Assembly (NCBI RefSeq): GCF_016093545.1
Contig: NZ_JADKYX010000002.1
Span: 496,001-560,000, forward strand
From: Massilia rhizosphaerae
Lineage (GTDB): Bacteria > Pseudomonadota > Gammaproteobacteria > Burkholderiales > Burkholderiaceae_D
Length of the DNA stretch: 64,000 nucleotides
Direction: 5' to 3'
Shown here one piece after another: positions 18,801-27,379 of this stretch. A program made the translations under genes and the position numbers. The notes under the pieces are model-generated. The model was not told the DNA's origin, made no database searches, and worked only from the letters and a program-made list of their open reading frames with translations. Each line of letters begins with the position of its first letter. Position 1 is the first letter of the stretch.

Positions 18801-20625
18801 TGGCCAGCTTGGCGGCGGAATCCGCATCGACGATCAGGCTCGTGATGTAGTGGCGCGCGCCGTCGGGCGTGTCGATCCAGAAGCTCTGTTCGCGGTCGAT
18901 GGCGACGCCGGCGTTCTGCAGCGCCGGCAGGATGCGCGACAGCGACGGCACCGTGCCGGTAGAGTACAGACGCAGCGAGGTCACGCCGGCTTCGTCGGTC
19001 TCGATGCGGACGGAGATATGGCCCGGCTGGCCGTTCTCGATGATCGCGGTGGCGTCGCGGAACGCCACTTCCGGCGCCGTCGCGGCCACGTAGTTCACGG
19101 GCAGCGTGGGCAGCAGCTTGCGCAGCGCGTTGCGGATCGGGGCGTCTTCGACCGTGTCGGTCAGCGCCGTGTAGCGGTCATGCCAGCCGTCCAGCACGGA
19201 CAGCAGCGGCTTCTGGATGTCGGTTTCGAGGTCGAGCGGATAGCGCGCGGCCTGGGCGATCAGGTAGACGCGGGCCAGCGGGCCGTCGGCGACGAGGGTC
19301 TGCGTGCGCACGTCGACCGCGCCCGAGCTCTCCTTCAGCGCCTGCGCCAGCGCGGCCACGACGGCGGCGCTGTAGCGCTCGCGCGGCAGGTAGACGAGGA
19401 CGTTCAGGTGGCGCTGGTACACGTCGCGGCGGGCGAACACTTTCGCGCGCGGCTGCTTGTACAGCGAGACGACGGAGCTGCACACCTGGGCGAGCCAGTC
19501 CGGCTCCGCTTCCAGCGCTTCCGTGCGCGGCAGCGATTCCAGGATCTCGAGGAATTTCTCGGCGCGGAAGCCTTCCTGGCGCACGCCGGCGATGGTCAGC
19601 ACCTTGGCCACGCGGCCGCGCGCGAACGGCAGGCGCGCCAGCGGCGTCGACGTGGCGGCGCGGGTGAACAGGCCGACGAAGCAGTGTTCGCCGATCGTAT
19701 TGCCCTGCGTGTCGGTGTCGCGCACGCCGATGAAGTCCAGCGGCTGGTCGCGGTGCAAGGTGCCGGCCACATCGGCCTTCACGATCGACAGCGTTTCGTC
19801 GCGCTTGGACAGGATCTCGAAATCGCCCGGGATGTTCTGCAGGCAGGTGCCGTACACGGGGTGCGACGTGTCCTGCAGCACGCCGATGCGGCTCGGGATG
19901 TCGCGTTCCAGTTCGCGCGCGCCCGGCTTCACGAAGTAATAGGCGTAGCCGAACGGCTCGAAGCCTTCGTTCTTGGCCCAGTCGAGGAAGGCGGCCACTT
20001 CCTGGCCGGACGGCGTGCCCGCATTTTTCCCATTCTCGGCCGCGGCGGCGGCAACAAAGGTCATGCGGTCGGCCATGGCGACGGCGTCGCGGTGCACGAT
20101 GGCGGCGTCGCGCGCGACCATCTGGATACGGCCGATCAATTCGGACAGTTCGTCCTGCGGCAGGTCTTCCGCCAGCAGGCACAGGACGTACGATTCCAGC
20201 GGCGCGCCGGCCTCGCCGACGGCGACCACGCGGCCCGCTTCGTCGCGGCGCACGGGCAGCACGGCATTCATCACGCCCGACGCGACGACGCGCTGGCGGC
20301 GCAGCGCCATCACGAACGAGTCGACGAGGTAGGGCATGTCCTCGTTCAGGATCAGCAAGGCGGTCGACATGCCGCAGCGCCCGTCCGTATAGCGCATTTG
20401 CGCGATCTGGCAGCCTGGCGTCGTGCGCTGCGCCACCTGGGCGAAGGCGTCCCACAGGATGGCGGCGAGGTTGCGCGGGTCGATGCCGGCGAGGTCGTCC
20501 TCGTCCAGGGCGCCGATCCAGGCGCCGATCAGCGCGCCCACCGTCTCGGCGGCGCCCACCGGCTTGTTCTCATTGACGAGCGCGAGGGTCTGGGTGCGCA
20601 GGTCGTGAGGCATGTCTTTGTTCAT
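15868..20625 (-). CDS. gdhB: Large NAD-specific glutamate dehydrogenase
   Basis: Oxidative deamination of glutamate to 2-oxoglutarate with NAD+, in the cytoplasm. 1585 aa, the size of the 180-kDa bacterial NAD-GDH class. The N-terminal half has the regulatory ACT-like region; the catalytic part shows PAGSKGGFVCKQ (about residue 822), GVGDMSGDVFGNG (about 963), LDPNPDVVVSFNERKR and NSAGVDCSDHEVN. I use ATG 20625 (MNKDMPHDLR) because GGAGAAGC lies upstream and the longer frame runs through the repeats at 20752-20852. It sits inside the arginine cluster between astB and astE, feeding arginine-derived glutamate to the TCA cycle. In Pseudomonas the orthologue is unlinked but arginine-induced. Confidence 0.96.
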   Translation of the reverse strand: MNKDMPHDLRTQTLALVNENKPVGAAETVGALIGAWIGALDEDDLAGIDPRNLAAILWDAFAQVAQRTTPGCQIAQMRYTDGRCGMSTALLILNEDMPYLVDSFVMALRRQRVVASGVMNAVLPVRRDEAGRVVAVGEAGAPLESYVLCLLAEDLPQDELSELIGRIQMVARDAAIVHRDAVAMADRMTFVAAAAAENGKNAGTPSGQEVAAFLDWAKNEGFEPFGYAYYFVKPGARELERDIPSRIGVLQDTSHPVYGTCLQNIPGDFEILSKRDETLSIVKADVAGTLHRDQPLDFIGVRDTDTQGNTIGEHCFVGLFTRAATSTPLARLPFARGRVAKVLTIAGVRQEGFRAEKFLEILESLPRTEALEAEPDWLAQVCSSVVSLYKQPRAKVFARRDVYQRHLNVLVYLPRERYSAAVVAALAQALKESSGAVDVRTQTLVADGPLARVYLIAQAARYPLDLETDIQKPLLSVLDGWHDRYTALTDTVEDAPIRNALRKLLPTLPVNYVAATAPEVAFRDATAIIENGQPGHISVRIETDEAGVTSLRLYSTGTVPSLSRILPALQNAGVAIDREQSFWIDTPDGARHYITSLIVDADSAAKLAKPGVADVADELFAALFNDEAEDGRLNGLTIEGGLSMREVQLVRAYISYWRQAGSKFSTRYMAETLRPRARLVKELVDGFELRFDPKLSDEERASGDAKLAVLKAGLAQVNHADTEEIMAALIDLVMATVRTNYFQNDGEKIIFKFDTSHLALVPEPRPFREIYVFSRRFEGLHLRGGPVARGGLRWSDRMEDYRTEVLGLVKAQMVKNAVIVPAGSKGGFVCKQMPKDAARDVVAAEGEAVYRLFVASLLELTDNRVRGEIVPPSDTVRYDQDDPYLVVAADKGTATFSDIANSIAVSRGFWLGDAFASGGSNGYDHKKMGITAKGAFEAVKRHFYEMGHDMSTTPVTMVGVGDMSGDVFGNGVLLSRQLKVLAAFDHRHIFLDPNPDVVVSFNERKRMFALPRSSWDDYDKELISEGGGVFPRTARHIELSPQVREALAIEETSLTPEDLMHRILLAPVDLFYNGGIGTYIKASTETNAQVKDRANDNIRVNGNELRVKVVAEGGNLGATQAGRIEFALAGGRIFTDAIDNSAGVDCSDHEVNVKIWLDTEVNAGQLDEGERNRLLTEMTSDIEKLVLRDNTLQTHLLVREAQAQSNGAVVDGYAALIASLEAEGAVSRELEQLPSETELQRRKALGLGLTTPELAVVVANVKNRFKRILAALPLAGQPWAETILRPYFPAQLVATRDPLAHPLANAILATVLANESVNRCGPLMLRDLALEHRIDDAEVVKAWGQAWAALHLAPVFEALDHDALVVPRDVSQTVDARTRVMLRTVIEGVLSLPAEQAGAGGMEELSNLFAQPEQLRQLMPAKSEADTQAGLSPSFVQAWKAVDTVESLAAFLFAAVSVQRPQGMSLAEFLQVGMLLREQAGIDTLERGLKLPAVSKSQEQLRNYALQALRRTQQRLLLEVLAASRGTGDMQSAVRELTAAMGLSGGYVQPVDLEQAMLAVWSLSEGSSPDRIASGTAATTVANLA

Positions 20626-20751
20626 GTTAGCTTCTCCAAAAGCTGGTTGTTGCGCCGGGTTCGGCGCGGCTTGTGGCCACATGTTCCCGGCTGGTACGGA
20701 CGGGGTTGTCCCGTCCAAATCTCGTGCTTCCTGTCTCCGGAAACCATTTAA

Positions 20752-20852
20752 GTAGGGTGGGCACCCCCGTGCCCACCATGCGTTACCGCGGCTCATGCGT
20801 CTGGTGGGCGGAGGGCCGCCCACCCTACCGCTCTGGGCACCCTGTGTCCACC
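20752..20852. repeat. TAGGGTGGGC palindromes, two facing copies plus a degenerate third
   Basis: Copies at 20752-20778 (plus sense) and 20802-20828 (minus sense), then a decayed one at about 20832-20852. A short direct repeat, ccaccatgcgttaccg, follows the first and third copies, suggesting local duplication. They fill the gap between astB and gdhB, the only sizeable gap in the downstream part of the AST cluster, and may attenuate or protect the transcript. Confidence 0.8.
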
Positions 20853-20886
20853 ATGCGTTACCGCTCACGGCATCATCATGATCCTT

Positions 20887-22230
20887 TTACGACAGGTCGT
20901 ACAGCCCCGGCAGGCCGAGGATGCGTTCCAGGTCTTCCAGTGCGGCCGCGCACTCGATGGCGAGCTGCGGATCGGCCAGGTCCTTCGGCTCGACGCGGTC
21001 GCGGTAATGGCGCTCGACCCACGGCACGAGGCGCGCGTACAGGTCTTCCGTCATCAGCACGCCCTGGTGCATCGCGGCCGCCTCCTCGTCCGTGAGCGCG
21101 ACGCGCAGGCGCAGGCACGCGGGGCCGCCGCCGTTGCGCATGCTCTGGCGCAGGTCGAATTCGATCAACTCGTCGATCGGGCCACCCGATGCCACCATCT
21201 GCTCCAGGTAGCGGGCGACGGTCGGCGTCTCGCGGCATTCGTGCGGCACGACGAGGGCCATGCCGCCGTCCGGCTTCGACAGCAGCTGGCTGTTGAACAG
21301 ATAGCTGGCGACGGCGTCGGCGACGGGGACGATGCCCGTGTCCACGCGCACGGCGCGCAGGTCGGTGCCGGTCGTGCCGAGCGCGCGGCGCAGAGCATCC
21401 AGCGTCGCGGTTTCGTCGGCGAACGCCTGCTCGTGGTAGAACAGCACGTTGCCGTTGCCGACGGCGATGACGTCGTTGTGGAACACGCCCTGGTCGATCA
21501 CGTCCGGATTCTGCGCCGCGAACACGGTGCGCGCCGCGTCCAGGCCATGCAGGCGGGCGACGGCCTGCGACGCTTCCAGCGTCTGGCGGGCCGGGTATTT
21601 GGTCGGCGCGGGCGCGGACGGGTCGAACTCGACGCGGCCGTAGACGAAGAACTCGACGCCGGCCGCCCCGTGGCTGCTCGCAAAGCGCGTGTGGTTGGCG
21701 GCGCCTTCGTCGCCGAACGCGGGCGTCGACGGCAGCGGATCGTGCACGACGAAACGGTCCGTGTTCGCGAACAGGGCGCGCAAGGTGCGCGTGGCCTGCA
21801 CGTGTTCTTCCGCGCGGTGCAGCTTGTTGTTCAGGTTCGCCGCGGTGAAGTGCACGCGGCCGTCCGCCGTGTCGGCCGACGGGCTGACGGTGGCGGCGTT
21901 CGCCGTCCACATCGGCGCCGCGGAGTAGGCGCAGGCCAGGATCACCGGGGATTCGCGGTACGCCTGCGCCAGCACGTCGGCGTCCGTGCCGGAAAAGCCG
22001 AGGCGGCGCAGCAGGCGGAAATTCGGGCGCGCCTGCGGCGGCAGCAAGGCTTGCGCGAAACCGCGCGCGGCCAGGGCGCGCATCTTCGCGAGGCCCTGCA
22101 ATGCGGCCTGGCGCGGGTTCGACGCGCTTCTCACGTTGTTGAACGAGGCCACGTTGCCGAACGAGAGGCCGGCGTAGTTGTGCGACGGGCCCACGAGACC
22201 GTCGAAGTTGAATTCGCGTGCGTTGCGCAT
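20887..22230 (-). CDS. astB: N-succinylarginine dihydrolase
   Basis: Second AST step: N2-succinylarginine to N2-succinylornithine, CO2 and two ammonia. 447 aa, exactly the usual AstB length, with the family opening [20 protein letters not shown] and the HNDVIAVGN and [11 protein letters not shown] blocks; the last holds the catalytic Cys region. ATG 22230 ([11 protein letters not shown]) is chosen over a much longer upstream frame that overlaps astD. It starts 5 bp after the astD stop, indicating translational coupling. Confidence 0.96.
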   Translation of the reverse strand: MRNAREFNFDGLVGPSHNYAGLSFGNVASFNNVRSASNPRQAALQGLAKMRALAARGFAQALLPPQARPNFRLLRRLGFSGTDADVLAQAYRESPVILACAYSAAPMWTANAATVSPSADTADGRVHFTAANLNNKLHRAEEHVQATRTLRALFANTDRFVVHDPLPSTPAFGDEGAANHTRFASSHGAAGVEFFVYGRVEFDPSAPAPTKYPARQTLEASQAVARLHGLDAARTVFAAQNPDVIDQGVFHNDVIAVGNGNVLFYHEQAFADETATLDALRRALGTTGTDLRAVRVDTGIVPVADAVASYLFNSQLLSKPDGGMALVVPHECRETPTVARYLEQMVASGGPIDELIEFDLRQSMRNGGGPACLRLRVALTDEEAAAMHQGVLMTEDLYARLVPWVERHYRDRVEPKDLADPQLAIECAAALEDLERILGLPGLYDLS

Positions 22231-22235
22231 ATCGT

Positions 22236-23702
22236 TCAGAAAGTGAGACCGGGCGACAGCTTGGCCGGCATGTCCAGCTCGGACGTTTCGATGGAGGCGA
22301 CCGGGTACGCGCAGTAATCGGCCGCGTAATACGCGCTCGGGCGATGGTTGCCCGACTTGCCCACGCCGCCGAACGGCGCGGAGCTGGCCGCGCCCGTCGT
22401 CGGCCGGTTCCAGTTGACGACGCCGGCGCGGATCTTGACCGCGAAGCGCTTCCACAGGTCTTCCGACGGCGACAGGAGCGCCGCCGCGAGGCCGAATTCG
22501 GTGGCGTTGGCGACCTCGATGGCGCGGTCGAAATCGGCCACGCGGATCACCTGCAGCAGGGGACCGAACCACTCCTCGTCCGGAATGCCCGTCGCATCGG
22601 TCACGTCGACGATGCCCGCCGTGACGAAGCCCGCGTTCGGATCCAGCTGGCGCATGCGCAGCAAGACCTTGCCGCCCTGCGCTTCCATCATCTCCTGCGC
22701 CTGCACGAGGCGGTGCGCGACGGCGGCCGAAACGACGGGGCCCATGAACGGCTGCGGGTCCGCGTTCGACGGGCCGACGGCGAGCTTGCCCGCCACGTCC
22801 ACGAGGCGATCGATGAAGGCTTGTCCCTGCGGCGTGTCCTGCACGATCAGGCGGCGCGCGCACGTGCAGCGCTGGCCGGCCGAGATGAACGCGGACATGA
22901 CGGCATGGTGCACGGCCGCGTCCACGTTCTGCACGTCCCACACGACGAGCGGATTGTTGCCGCCCATTTCCAGCGCCAGCATCTTGCCCGGCTGGCCGCC
23001 GAACTGTTTATGCAGCGCGACACCCGTCTGGCTGCTGCCCGTGAACAGGATGCCGTCGACGTCCGCCTGGCCCAGCGCGACGCCGGTCGCGCGGCCGCCG
23101 TTCACGAGGTTCAGCACGCCCTTCGGCAGGCCGGCCTCTTCCCATAACTGCACCGTGCGCACGGCCGTGCGTGGCGCGTATTCGCTGGGCTTGAACACGA
23201 GCGTGTTCCCGGCGATCAGCGCGGGGACGATGTGACCGTTCGGCAGGTGGCCCGGGAAGTTGTACGGTCCGAACACGGCGAACACGCCGTACGGACGATG
23301 GCGCAGCACGGCGTTGCCGTCCGCGACCTTGGTACTCGTTTCTCCCGTGCGCGCGGCATGCGACTGCACGGAGATGTCGACCTTGTTCGCCATCGTCGTC
23401 ACTTCGGTGCGGGCTTCCCACAAGGGCTTGCCCACTTCCTCGGCGATGATCGCGGCGAGGTCCTCGTTGTGCTCCTTGAGCAGGTCGCGGAAGCGCCGGC
23501 AGATCGCGATGCGCTCGTCGAGCGGCGTCAGCGCCCAGCCTTCGAAGGCGGCGTGGGCGGCCTGCACGGCGCCGGCGACGTCGTCCGCCGTGGATTCGTT
23601 GCTGGTCCAGGTCTGGCGGCCGTTGGACGGATCGATCGTCGCGAGCAGCGGACCGCTGCCGGGCAGCCATTCGCCGCCGATGTAGTTAGAGACATTAGCC
23701 AT
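22236..23702 (-). CDS. astD: N-succinylglutamate 5-semialdehyde dehydrogenase
   Basis: Fourth AST step, NAD-dependent oxidation of succinylglutamate semialdehyde. 488-aa aldehyde dehydrogenase. Catalytic residues are visible: the general-base Glu in [10 protein letters not shown] (about residue 246) and nucleophilic Cys in [11 protein letters not shown] (about residue 280). The NAD-site FTGSSQTG (about residue 222) and [19 protein letters not shown] are AstD-like. Its start overlaps the end of the upstream succinyltransferase gene by 8 bp. Confidence 0.96.
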   Translation of the reverse strand: MANVSNYIGGEWLPGSGPLLATIDPSNGRQTWTSNESTADDVAGAVQAAHAAFEGWALTPLDERIAICRRFRDLLKEHNEDLAAIIAEEVGKPLWEARTEVTTMANKVDISVQSHAARTGETSTKVADGNAVLRHRPYGVFAVFGPYNFPGHLPNGHIVPALIAGNTLVFKPSEYAPRTAVRTVQLWEEAGLPKGVLNLVNGGRATGVALGQADVDGILFTGSSQTGVALHKQFGGQPGKMLALEMGGNNPLVVWDVQNVDAAVHHAVMSAFISAGQRCTCARRLIVQDTPQGQAFIDRLVDVAGKLAVGPSNADPQPFMGPVVSAAVAHRLVQAQEMMEAQGGKVLLRMRQLDPNAGFVTAGIVDVTDATGIPDEEWFGPLLQVIRVADFDRAIEVANATEFGLAAALLSPSEDLWKRFAVKIRAGVVNWNRPTTGAASSAPFGGVGKSGNHRPSAYYAADYCAYPVASIETSELDMPAKLSPGLTF

Positions 23703-24726
23703 TGTTCTTCCTTACATTGAGGGCCAGCGAGCGGATCGGATCGCCCGGCTGGCAATGCAGCAGTTGGAGTTCGCGCACGGATAGCGCGACCTTGCGGCCG
23801 CCGTCGCAGGCCTGGGTGAGGACCATGCGGAAATCGTCGAGCTTCGTGTTGGAGACCAGCGTGACTTCGCATTCGCTGCCAGGCTGGCCTTCCTCGGCCG
23901 CGGTCAGCACGCTGTCGCGCACGGCGCGCAGCTCGGACACGCGGCCCTGCAGCACGGGGCCCGCGTCGAAGATGTCGACGTAGCCTTCATAGTGCATGCC
24001 TTCCTGCTCCAGCAGCTTGCGCGCGGGGAGCGTGGAGCGGTGCACCTGGCCGATCACGGTCTGCGCGTCTTCCGGCAGGTACGCGACATACAGCGGCTGG
24101 CGCGGCATCAGTTCGGCGATGAACGATTTCTTGCCCAGCGCCGTGAGGCCGTCGACGTGGTTGAAATCCATCTTGAAGAAATGGCGGCCGAGGCCTTCGT
24201 AGAACGGCGACGTGCCGTCCTCCGCCTGGTAGCCGCGCATCTCGGCGATGATCTTTTCCGTGAACAGGTGCTGGAACTGGGCGATGAACAGGAAGCGGCT
24301 CTTCGACAGCCACTTGCCGTTGTGGCCCGTGCGGTATTCCGGCATCAGGAACAGCGAACACAGTTCGGTGGAACCGGTCAGGTCGTTCGACAAATACAGC
24401 GTGTCCATGCGCGTGAACACGTTCAGTTCGCGGCTCGAATGCACGAGCGTGCCGATGCGGTAGTTATAAAACGGTTCGGTCAGGCCGACGGCGGCCTTGA
24501 TGGCGCACACGCCGGCCAGGCGGCCATTGGACGTGTCTTCCATCACGAACATGTAGTCGCGTTCCTCGGGCGGGATCGTCTGCGCGAACGACGCCACCGC
24601 GGTCTCGACGCGTTCGCCCAGCATGGCGCGGTCCGGCTTCAGCGTGGTCATGCCGCTGCCGACCTGGCGCGCCATCTCGATCAGCGGATCGATGTCGTTC
24701 AGGGTGATTGCGCGGATTACGAGCAT
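23695..24726 (-). CDS. aruG: Arginine N-succinyltransferase, beta subunit (AruG-like)
   Basis: First AST step, transferring succinyl from succinyl-CoA to arginine (and ornithine). 343 aa; ATG 24726 (MLVIRAITLNDIDPL) follows GAGGAA. The AstA family is recognised from GSGMTTLKPDR, ELCSLFLMPEYRTG, EMRGYQAEDGTSPFYEGLGRHFF-type and YVDIFDAGPVLQ blocks. A second, diverged AstA-family gene lies directly upstream, as in the pseudomonad heteromeric AruF/AruG enzyme. The alpha/beta assignment follows gene order and is less certain than the family. Confidence 0.92.
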   Translation of the reverse strand: MLVIRAITLNDIDPLIEMARQVGSGMTTLKPDRAMLGERVETAVASFAQTIPPEERDYMFVMEDTSNGRLAGVCAIKAAVGLTEPFYNYRIGTLVHSSRELNVFTRMDTLYLSNDLTGSTELCSLFLMPEYRTGHNGKWLSKSRFLFIAQFQHLFTEKIIAEMRGYQAEDGTSPFYEGLGRHFFKMDFNHVDGLTALGKKSFIAELMPRQPLYVAYLPEDAQTVIGQVHRSTLPARKLLEQEGMHYEGYVDIFDAGPVLQGRVSELRAVRDSVLTAAEEGQPGSECEVTLVSNTKLDDFRMVLTQACDGGRKVALSVRELQLLHCQPGDPIRSLALNVRKNNG

Positions 24727-24751
24727 GGGTTCCTCATTGTTTTCCAAGACG

Positions 24752-25792
24752 TCAGATGCGTACGCAGATGACGCTGTCGCCGGTCGCGACGGACAGGGCC
24801 TCGCGCGCCGCGGGCGGCAGGCAGATCGTGTCCGAGCTCTCGGCCGGGTCGCACGGCAGCACGATCGCGCGGAACTTGCGCTCGCTGCTGGCCACCGCGT
24901 AATTCACCATCGCCGCCTTGCCGCCGCGCGTGGGCGGCTGCAGTTCGGCGTTCGCGACCTTCCTCACCATCGAGCCGGAGAACGACCGCAGCGCGTGCTT
25001 GTGCGCCTGCAGGATCGGGCCGCCGTCGAAGATGTCGATGTATTCGTCGGCCTCGAAGCCCTCGTCCGTCAGCAGGTCGAACGCGAGCTGGCCGCTCGGG
25101 TGGATCTGGCCCATCACGGCCTGCGCGGGGCCGGGCAGCAGCGGCACGTACACGGGGTAGTGCGGCATCAGCTCGACGATCAAGGTGCGGTTGCGGGCGC
25201 CGCCGATCGTGCGCTCGGCGTCGAGGAAATCCATCTTGAAGAACTTGCGGCCCAGCGCGTCCCAGAACGGCGACTGGCCTTGTTCGTCGGTGACGCCGGC
25301 CAGCGGCACGAAGAAGCGGTCGCCGAAGCGGTGCGGCGCCAGCACGGCGTACAGCAAGCGGGCACGCGACAGCAGCGCCGCCTCGCGCCCGGCCGTGTCG
25401 CGGTCGCGCATGTAGAAGCCGGACAGCTGGGAATACGCCGTCAGCTCCGAGCACAAGGTCAGCGCGTGCACGCTGTGGCTGATGTTCAGGTCGCGCGAGA
25501 CCTGCTGGATCACGTCGTTGCGAAACGCGAAATAAGTGCCGTTCGAGCCGGCCGACGCGTGGATCGAGGCGGTGCCGACCAGTTCGCGGCGGTCGACGTC
25601 TTCGAGCACGAACAGGTAGGACTCCTCGCTGGGGATGTCGACGTGGGCGGCGAACGACGCCACCGAACGCTCCACGAACGCGGCGATTTTTTCGCGCGTG
25701 CGCGGCAGGGTGTGCACTCCCGGCGTGGATGCGGCGAGCAGCGTCTCGAGGGCGCCGACATCCGCTGGTTCTACCGGACGAACTACGTACAT
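24752..25792 (-). CDS. aruF: Arginine/ornithine N-succinyltransferase, alpha subunit (AruF-like)
   Basis: 346-aa AstA-family paralogue, partner of the next gene. It starts at ATG 25792 (MYVVRPVEPADVGALETLL). Shared blocks include ELTAYSQLSGFYMRDRDT, SPFWDALGRKFFKMDF, LMPHYPVYVPLLP and YIDIFDGGPILQ. The glycine-rich segment aligned with GSGMTT in the other subunit reads STPGVHTLP here, so one subunit may carry more of the acyl-CoA chemistry. It is 25 bp upstream of aruG and 80 bp downstream of the transaminase gene. Confidence 0.92.
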   Translation of the reverse strand: MYVVRPVEPADVGALETLLAASTPGVHTLPRTREKIAAFVERSVASFAAHVDIPSEESYLFVLEDVDRRELVGTASIHASAGSNGTYFAFRNDVIQQVSRDLNISHSVHALTLCSELTAYSQLSGFYMRDRDTAGREAALLSRARLLYAVLAPHRFGDRFFVPLAGVTDEQGQSPFWDALGRKFFKMDFLDAERTIGGARNRTLIVELMPHYPVYVPLLPGPAQAVMGQIHPSGQLAFDLLTDEGFEADEYIDIFDGGPILQAHKHALRSFSGSMVRKVANAELQPPTRGGKAAMVNYAVASSERKFRAIVLPCDPAESSDTICLPPAAREALSVATGDSVICVRI

Positions 25793-25872
25793 GGGAACTC
25801 CCGACAAAGGCGTCAATCGGACGGAGCCGGCCGGGCTGGGGTGCCCCCCCTTCCGGCCGGGTGGTGCGGAGG

Positions 25873-27114
25873 TCAGCCGGCGAGGAACGCGTCGGCGGCC
25901 TGGCGCATCAGGCGATCCGCTTCGGCGATCTGCTCGTCGGAGACGATCAGCGCCGGGGCCAGGCGGACGACGTCCGGACCGGCGATCAGCAGCATCAGGC
26001 CCAGTTTTTCCGCGACCTTCGTGTAGTCTTTGGCGCGCCCTTTGTTGTCGGCGGCCATCGGCAGGCCGATGAGAAGGCCCTTGCCGCGCGGCTTGGTGAA
26101 CAGCTGCGGGTAGTCGGCCGCCAGCTTCTCCAGGTTCGCCATGATCCTGGCGCCGGCTTCGCGCACGCGGGCGAGGAACGCGGGCTGGTTGATCTGGTCG
26201 ATCACGTTCAGCGCGACGGTCGTCGCCAGCGGGTTGCCGCCGTACGTCGTGCCGTGCGTGCCGACCGTGAAGTGCTGGCCGATCTCGTTCGTCGTCAGCA
26301 TCGCGCCGATCGGGTAGCCGTTGCCCAGCGCCTTGGCGGACGTCAGGATGTCCGGGGTCACGCCCACGTTCATGTAGTCGTACAGCGCGCCGGTGCGGCC
26401 CACGCCCGACTGCACTTCGTCGAACACGAGCAGCGCGCCCGTCTTGTCGCACAGTTCGCGCAGCGTCTTGAGGAACTCGACGTCGCCCGGGATCACGCCG
26501 CCCTCGCCCTGGATCGGCTCGACGATCACGGCCGCCACGTCGTCGCCGATCGCGGCGCGCGCGGATTCGATGTCGTTGTAGTTGATGTGGTTGATTTCCG
26601 GCGGCAGCGGCTCGAAGCCTTCGGTGTATTTCGACTGGCCGCCGACCGACACGGTGAACAGCGTACGGCCGTGGAACGAGGAATAGCACGACACGATGCG
26701 CGACTTGTGCGGGCCGAAATTGTCGTGCGCGTACTTGCGGGCCAGCTTCAGCGCGGCTTCGTTGGCTTCCGCGCCGGAGTTGCAGAAGAAGGCGCGGTCG
26801 GCGAACGTCGCTTCCGTCAGCGCGGTGCCCAGGCGCAGCACGGGTTCGTTCGTGTAGCCGTTACCGAGGTGCCACAGCGTGTTGATCTGGCGGGTCATCG
26901 CGTCGACCAGCACCGGGTTGCAGTGGCCCAGGCTCGACACGGCGATGCCGGAGGTGAAGTCGAGGTAATGCTTGCCTTCCTGGTCCCAGACGTCCAGGCC
27001 CGAAGCGCGCACCGGGACCATCGCGGCCGGCGCATAGGTCGGGACGAGCACCTCGTCGAAAGTCTGGCGTGTGACAGGCCGCGTGGTGACACCCGATTCG
27101 AGCTTAGCATTCAT
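25873..27114 (-). CDS. astC: Succinylornithine transaminase / acetylornithine aminotransferase
   Basis: Third AST step: PLP-dependent transamination of succinylornithine with 2-oxoglutarate; enzymes of this group also accept acetylornithine. 413 aa, class III aminotransferase. It shows FCNSGAEANEAALKLAR (about residue 103), the FDEVQSGVGRTG PLP-Asp motif (about 228) and the Schiff-base Lys in LTSAKALGNGYPIGAM (about 256). ATG 27114 follows GAGGAAAA; a second Met six codons upstream lacks a site. First gene of the AST operon, immediately downstream of the ArgR-type operator. Confidence 0.95.
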   Translation of the reverse strand: MNAKLESGVTTRPVTRQTFDEVLVPTYAPAAMVPVRASGLDVWDQEGKHYLDFTSGIAVSSLGHCNPVLVDAMTRQINTLWHLGNGYTNEPVLRLGTALTEATFADRAFFCNSGAEANEAALKLARKYAHDNFGPHKSRIVSCYSSFHGRTLFTVSVGGQSKYTEGFEPLPPEINHINYNDIESARAAIGDDVAAVIVEPIQGEGGVIPGDVEFLKTLRELCDKTGALLVFDEVQSGVGRTGALYDYMNVGVTPDILTSAKALGNGYPIGAMLTTNEIGQHFTVGTHGTTYGGNPLATTVALNVIDQINQPAFLARVREAGARIMANLEKLAADYPQLFTKPRGKGLLIGLPMAADNKGRAKDYTKVAEKLGLMLLIAGPDVVRLAPALIVSDEQIAEADRLMRQAADAFLAG

Positions 27115-27174
27115 GACGTTTTCCTCATCCAAATTAAAGATTGCGCGGACTCCAGCAGCCGCGCCGAGCGACCC

Positions 27175-27180
27175 ATTATA
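27175..27180 (-). promoter_or_regulatory. -10 box of the AST operon promoter
   Basis: On the minus strand the sequence is a perfect TATAAT. The -35 hexamer 17 bp upstream (AGAACG-like) is poor, as expected for an activator-dependent promoter. It lies about 60 bp upstream of the astC ATG. Confidence 0.7.
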
Positions 27181-27197
27181 GAGAAGCCAAACCTTGC

Positions 27198-27218
27198 CGT
27201 TCTTTCCAAACTGCGACA
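27198..27218 (-). promoter_or_regulatory. ArgR (AraC-type) half-site at the astC promoter
   Basis: The minus strand reads TGTCGC, eight bases, AA, five bases: exactly the TGTCGC-N8-AA-N5 consensus published for the Pseudomonas aeruginosa AraC-family ArgR. Its 3' end falls on the -35 position set by the TATAAT at 27175. One 21-bp step upstream only a weak second half-site (AA retained) is seen. The regulator gene lies next door. Confidence 0.75.
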
Positions 27219-27237
27219 GGCATTTTCATTTTTGGAC

Positions 27238-27252
27238 GAGCAACAATTGCTC
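27238..27252. promoter_or_regulatory. 15-bp perfect dyad upstream of astC
   Basis: gagcaa-caa-ttgctc at about -57 to -71 from the predicted transcription start. It could be an additional regulator site or part of the adjoining repeat element. Nothing identifies its protein. Confidence 0.4.
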
Positions 27253-27379
27253 AAATTCGGGGTCAGACCCCTTTATTTTGCTTTAATTTTGCAAACTTCG
27301 CCAAAGCCGCAGGCATGATCGGCCTATGCCGGCCAACGTCGTCGAATTCGAAAAAACAGTGTGCTCTGACCCCGAATTT
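27253..27379. repeat. Inverted repeat with GGGGTCAGA arms
   Basis: Perfect 15-bp arms aaattcggggtcaga (27253-27267) and its complement (27365-27379) flank a 97-bp core that has a small internal ggcat/atgcc stem. The distal arm includes part of the stop codon of the regulator gene. Such GGGGTCAGACCC ends resemble REP-type elements mobilised by RAYT transposases, but no RAYT gene is in this window. Confidence 0.7.

Noticed and set aside
16105-20751. Very long plus-strand open frame (about 1550 codons) opposite gdhB
   Set aside because: It is the antisense shadow expected when a high-GC gene with strong third-position GC is read in a mirrored frame. The product is Arg/His/Gly-rich with no recognisable domain, and gdhB on the other strand is unmistakable.
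20626-20868. N-terminal extension of gdhB through the repeats
   Set aside because: The in-frame extension encodes the TAGGGTGGGC palindromes as WWARGCPPY-like strings, lacks a ribosome site, and GGAGAAGC precedes the ATG at 20625 used in the annotation.
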